A stretch of DNA of 7,195 bases from Candidatus Neomicrothrix sp. UBA2974 (GTDB taxonomy: Bacteria; Actinomycetota; Acidimicrobiia; Acidimicrobiales; MedAcidi-G1): the NCBI GenBank assembly GCA_002348705.1, contig DEAU01000008.1, positions 1-7,195 on the forward strand, read 5' to 3'. The position numbers and the translations under genes were made by a program. The notes below the pieces were generated by a model. It worked only from the letters and a program-made list of their open reading frames with translations, did not search any database and was not told the origin of the DNA. Below are positions 5,838 to 7,195 of this stretch, piece after piece (positions within the stretch are counted from its first letter, which is position 1; the number at the start of each line of letters is the position of its first letter).

Positions 5838-5886
5838 CCGGGACCTTGCCCCGGGAGAAAGTATCTCCCCGAGGGCCAGGTCCCGG
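5838..5886 (-). terminator. Large GC-rich hairpin after the binding-protein gene
   Basis: The two arms pair over 20 bp: 5838-5846 with 5878-5886, 5848-5851 with 5873-5876, 5852-5855 with 5868-5871, and 5856-5858 with 5864-5866. There is one mismatch (5847/5877), two single-base bulges (5867 and 5872) and the loop AAGTA. It begins 13 bases after the stop codon of the substrate-binding protein on the minus strand. No T-run follows the stem on either strand, so it is not a textbook intrinsic terminator. It may stop transcription without a T-tract, protect the 3' end of the mRNA, or attenuate read-through into the recombinase. The structure is certain; the function is inferred. Confidence 0.5.
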
Positions 5887-5899
5887 ACAGTTCCAGGCT

Positions 5900-7195
5900 C
5901 TAAGGCGTTGTATCCATTATTTCTGTGAGCGGTTCGAGGAAGCCCCCGTCCCCATCCAGCACAAAGATCGACAAGCGAGCCGAATCGTCGGCACCAACCT
6001 TTCCTGAACCTAAAGAGGCGTAGGGAGCCAGCGGCAATTTGAACTGCGGCATGGACTCAGCAGCCTGGCGGAACGTGTCATGCGTGAGAACTGGCCCGGC
6101 TTTTGTTGCCAGCAATTCGAACATCCGAAGCTGATTGCAGTGCGTCATGATCGAGCGCCACCACTTCTCAATGCCATCGGTCCAGGTGTCGGGCATGCCT
6201 ATTTCTATATCGGGATTCGCAGCAGCGAAGGGCTTGATGCAGCGTTCCTGAACCTCTGGCTGGTCGAACTGCTCTTGCTCAGTCAATCCGGTCAGTGTTA
6301 TTGCCCCGGCAACCATTGCAGGCGTGACGTTCGCGCTTAGGGAACTTAAGGACTCGTTGTTATAAGGAAAGAGCTCCACACCTAGATCGGCTCGATCATT
6401 AGCGCGGAATCCAGCACGGTCCCCACCAGCCAACAGGAGTGCATTGGCTCCAGAAGCCCGGACGCGTTCTGCCATGACATCCCACCAGGCATCCTCTGCC
6501 TCGGTGTCCCCCACTCCCACATCGCTGATTGCCTCTAGGACGATATTGGCCCCCATGGCGTTCAGAATTGCGATTCCTCGCTCGTAGGTCGAACGACTCT
6601 CCTCAGCTCCGACCACAGCAATTGCTCGGCCTTCCAGATAGCCATTTTCCTGAAGAAGCGTGAGATACGACTCCATGCGCTGCTCTTTAGTCATGCCATT
6701 CTCATACCAAGGAGCGCTGACTTGAGCGAGCCGTTCAGTGTTCGTGCGACCGCCAATGAGAATGGTTTCCTGTTGCCCGGGAATACAGACATTTGAGATC
6801 TCTGCTGGCCCAAGGAAGCCACCTAAGACGGCAAACGTCTCAACATCAGCGGCCACTTCGAGACAGACCGCATTGGCGTCAATGCCGAAGCCCGGTATGG
6901 CGCTAAAGGGCTTGACCGCAGAAAGCACCACACTCCTTCCATTGATCCCTCCGCGTGCATTGAGGTCGGCTACGAGCGTTTCCCACACGAGAGTCTGATC
7001 GCCCCACCCTTCTGTTGAGAAGCCGTTACTCACGAGCCAATCAAAATCAAGAGTTGTCGCAGCTATGTGAATTGACTCCGGGGTTACGCCTCGCCACGAG
7101 GCAGTCAACGGAACATTAACTGGCAATATCGTTCCCACCTGGAATGCCTCGGCCGGGGCATATTCGTAGATGACGTTGGCGTTGGACGCCGCGAT
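5900..7195 (-). CDS. ABC-type substrate-binding protein, LivK/type 1 periplasmic-binding fold (5' end missing)
   Basis: The frame is open from the right edge to TAG at 5902-5900, giving 431 visible residues. The true start and any signal peptide or lipobox lie outside the window, so the GTG at 7138 should not be taken as the start. The sequence looks like the periplasmic component of branched-chain amino acid-type ABC importers (Peripla_BP_6, LivK-like). The first strand is VTPESIHIAATT (about 37-48), followed by LNARGGINGRSVVLS (about 78-92), a ligand-site-like AVLGGFLGPAEISNV (about 123-137) and the second-lobe strand GRAIAVVGAEES (about 189-200). Four cysteines at about 111, 137, 319 and 353 are placed as two possible disulfides, fitting an exported protein. 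The ligand is unknown; relatives bind amino acids, amides, urea or aromatic acids. No permease or ATPase genes follow it; downstream on the same strand come a hairpin and the recombinase. Confidence 0.85.
   Translation of the reverse strand: MAASNANVIYEYAPAEAFQVGTILPVNVPLTASWRGVTPESIHIAATTLDFDWLVSNGFSTEGWGDQTLVWETLVADLNARGGINGRSVVLSAVKPFSAIPGFGIDANAVCLEVAADVETFAVLGGFLGPAEISNVCIPGQQETILIGGRTNTERLAQVSAPWYENGMTKEQRMESYLTLLQENGYLEGRAIAVVGAEESRSTYERGIAILNAMGANIVLEAISDVGVGDTEAEDAWWDVMAERVRASGANALLLAGGDRAGFRANDRADLGVELFPYNNESLSSLSANVTPAMVAGAITLTGLTEQEQFDQPEVQERCIKPFAAANPDIEIGMPDTWTDGIEKWWRSIMTHCNQLRMFELLATKAGPVLTHDTFRQAAESMPQFKLPLAPYASLGSGKVGADDSARLSIFVLDGDGGFLEPLTEIMDTTP

Noticed and set aside
5628..5903. 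Plus-strand frame of 91 codons over the recombinase 5' end and intergenic region
   Set aside because: It crosses the large hairpin and the dyad, and its sequence is Ser/Pro/Arg-rich without domain features.
7136..7138. GTG as the start of the substrate-binding protein
   Set aside because: The frame stays open to the window edge with protein-like sequence, and no signal peptide follows this GTG.
1..7195. Search by eye for CRISPR arrays, tRNA/rRNA genes, insertion sequences and toxin-antitoxin pairs
   Set aside because: No regular spaced repeats, RNA gene signatures, transposase motifs or paired small genes were seen, and intergenic space is small everywhere.

Overview
The window is a compact, gene-dense stretch of bacterial chromosome of moderate GC. 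It holds eight protein genes (two cut by the window edges) and no RNA genes, insertion sequences or CRISPR arrays. The gene content suggests an actinobacterium, possibly a free-living aquatic or soil member of Acidimicrobiia: a PPOX-class, F420-type oxidoreductase, a CaiB/BaiF CoA-transferase, a LivK-like binding protein, GTG starts, and starts that look leaderless with a TAnnnT box six bases upstream. The taxon is inferred from these traits only.

Layout, left to right. At 2-331 (+) is the 3' end of an unidentified, cysteine-containing and probably exported protein. It converges on a minus-strand run read from right to left: an MFS transporter (3376-2099), a CaiB/BaiF CoA-transferase (1989-799) and a small PPOX-class flavin/F420 enzyme (777-376). 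The last two are 21 bases apart and are very probably one transcript. A 59-base divergent promoter region (3377-3435) separates the MFS gene from a DnaQ-like DEDDh exonuclease (3436-4035, +). The exonuclease converges on a second minus-strand pair: a tyrosine recombinase (xer-like, start near 5713) whose stop overlaps the start of a YqgE/AlgH-family gene by four bases (ATGA). Upstream of the recombinase is a 162-base intergenic region with a perfect 7+2+7 dyad and a 20-bp-stem hairpin. Beyond it lies the 3' part of a LivK-type substrate-binding protein gene that runs off the right edge.

No complete pathway is visible. The CoA-transferase plus PPOX enzyme suggest acyl-CoA or small-molecule metabolism, with the MFS protein as a possible transporter for it. 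The recombinase and AlgH genes are translationally coupled, but no shared function is known to me.

Most of the window looks ordinary. The most interesting item is the dyad upstream of the recombinase. Besides being an operator-like palindrome, it has the ATAA - 6 bp - TTAT core geometry of Xer/dif sites, in the position (next to the recombinase gene) known for some single-recombinase Xer systems. A second strong dyad, inside the 3' end of the left-edge gene (215-242), is also unexplained.
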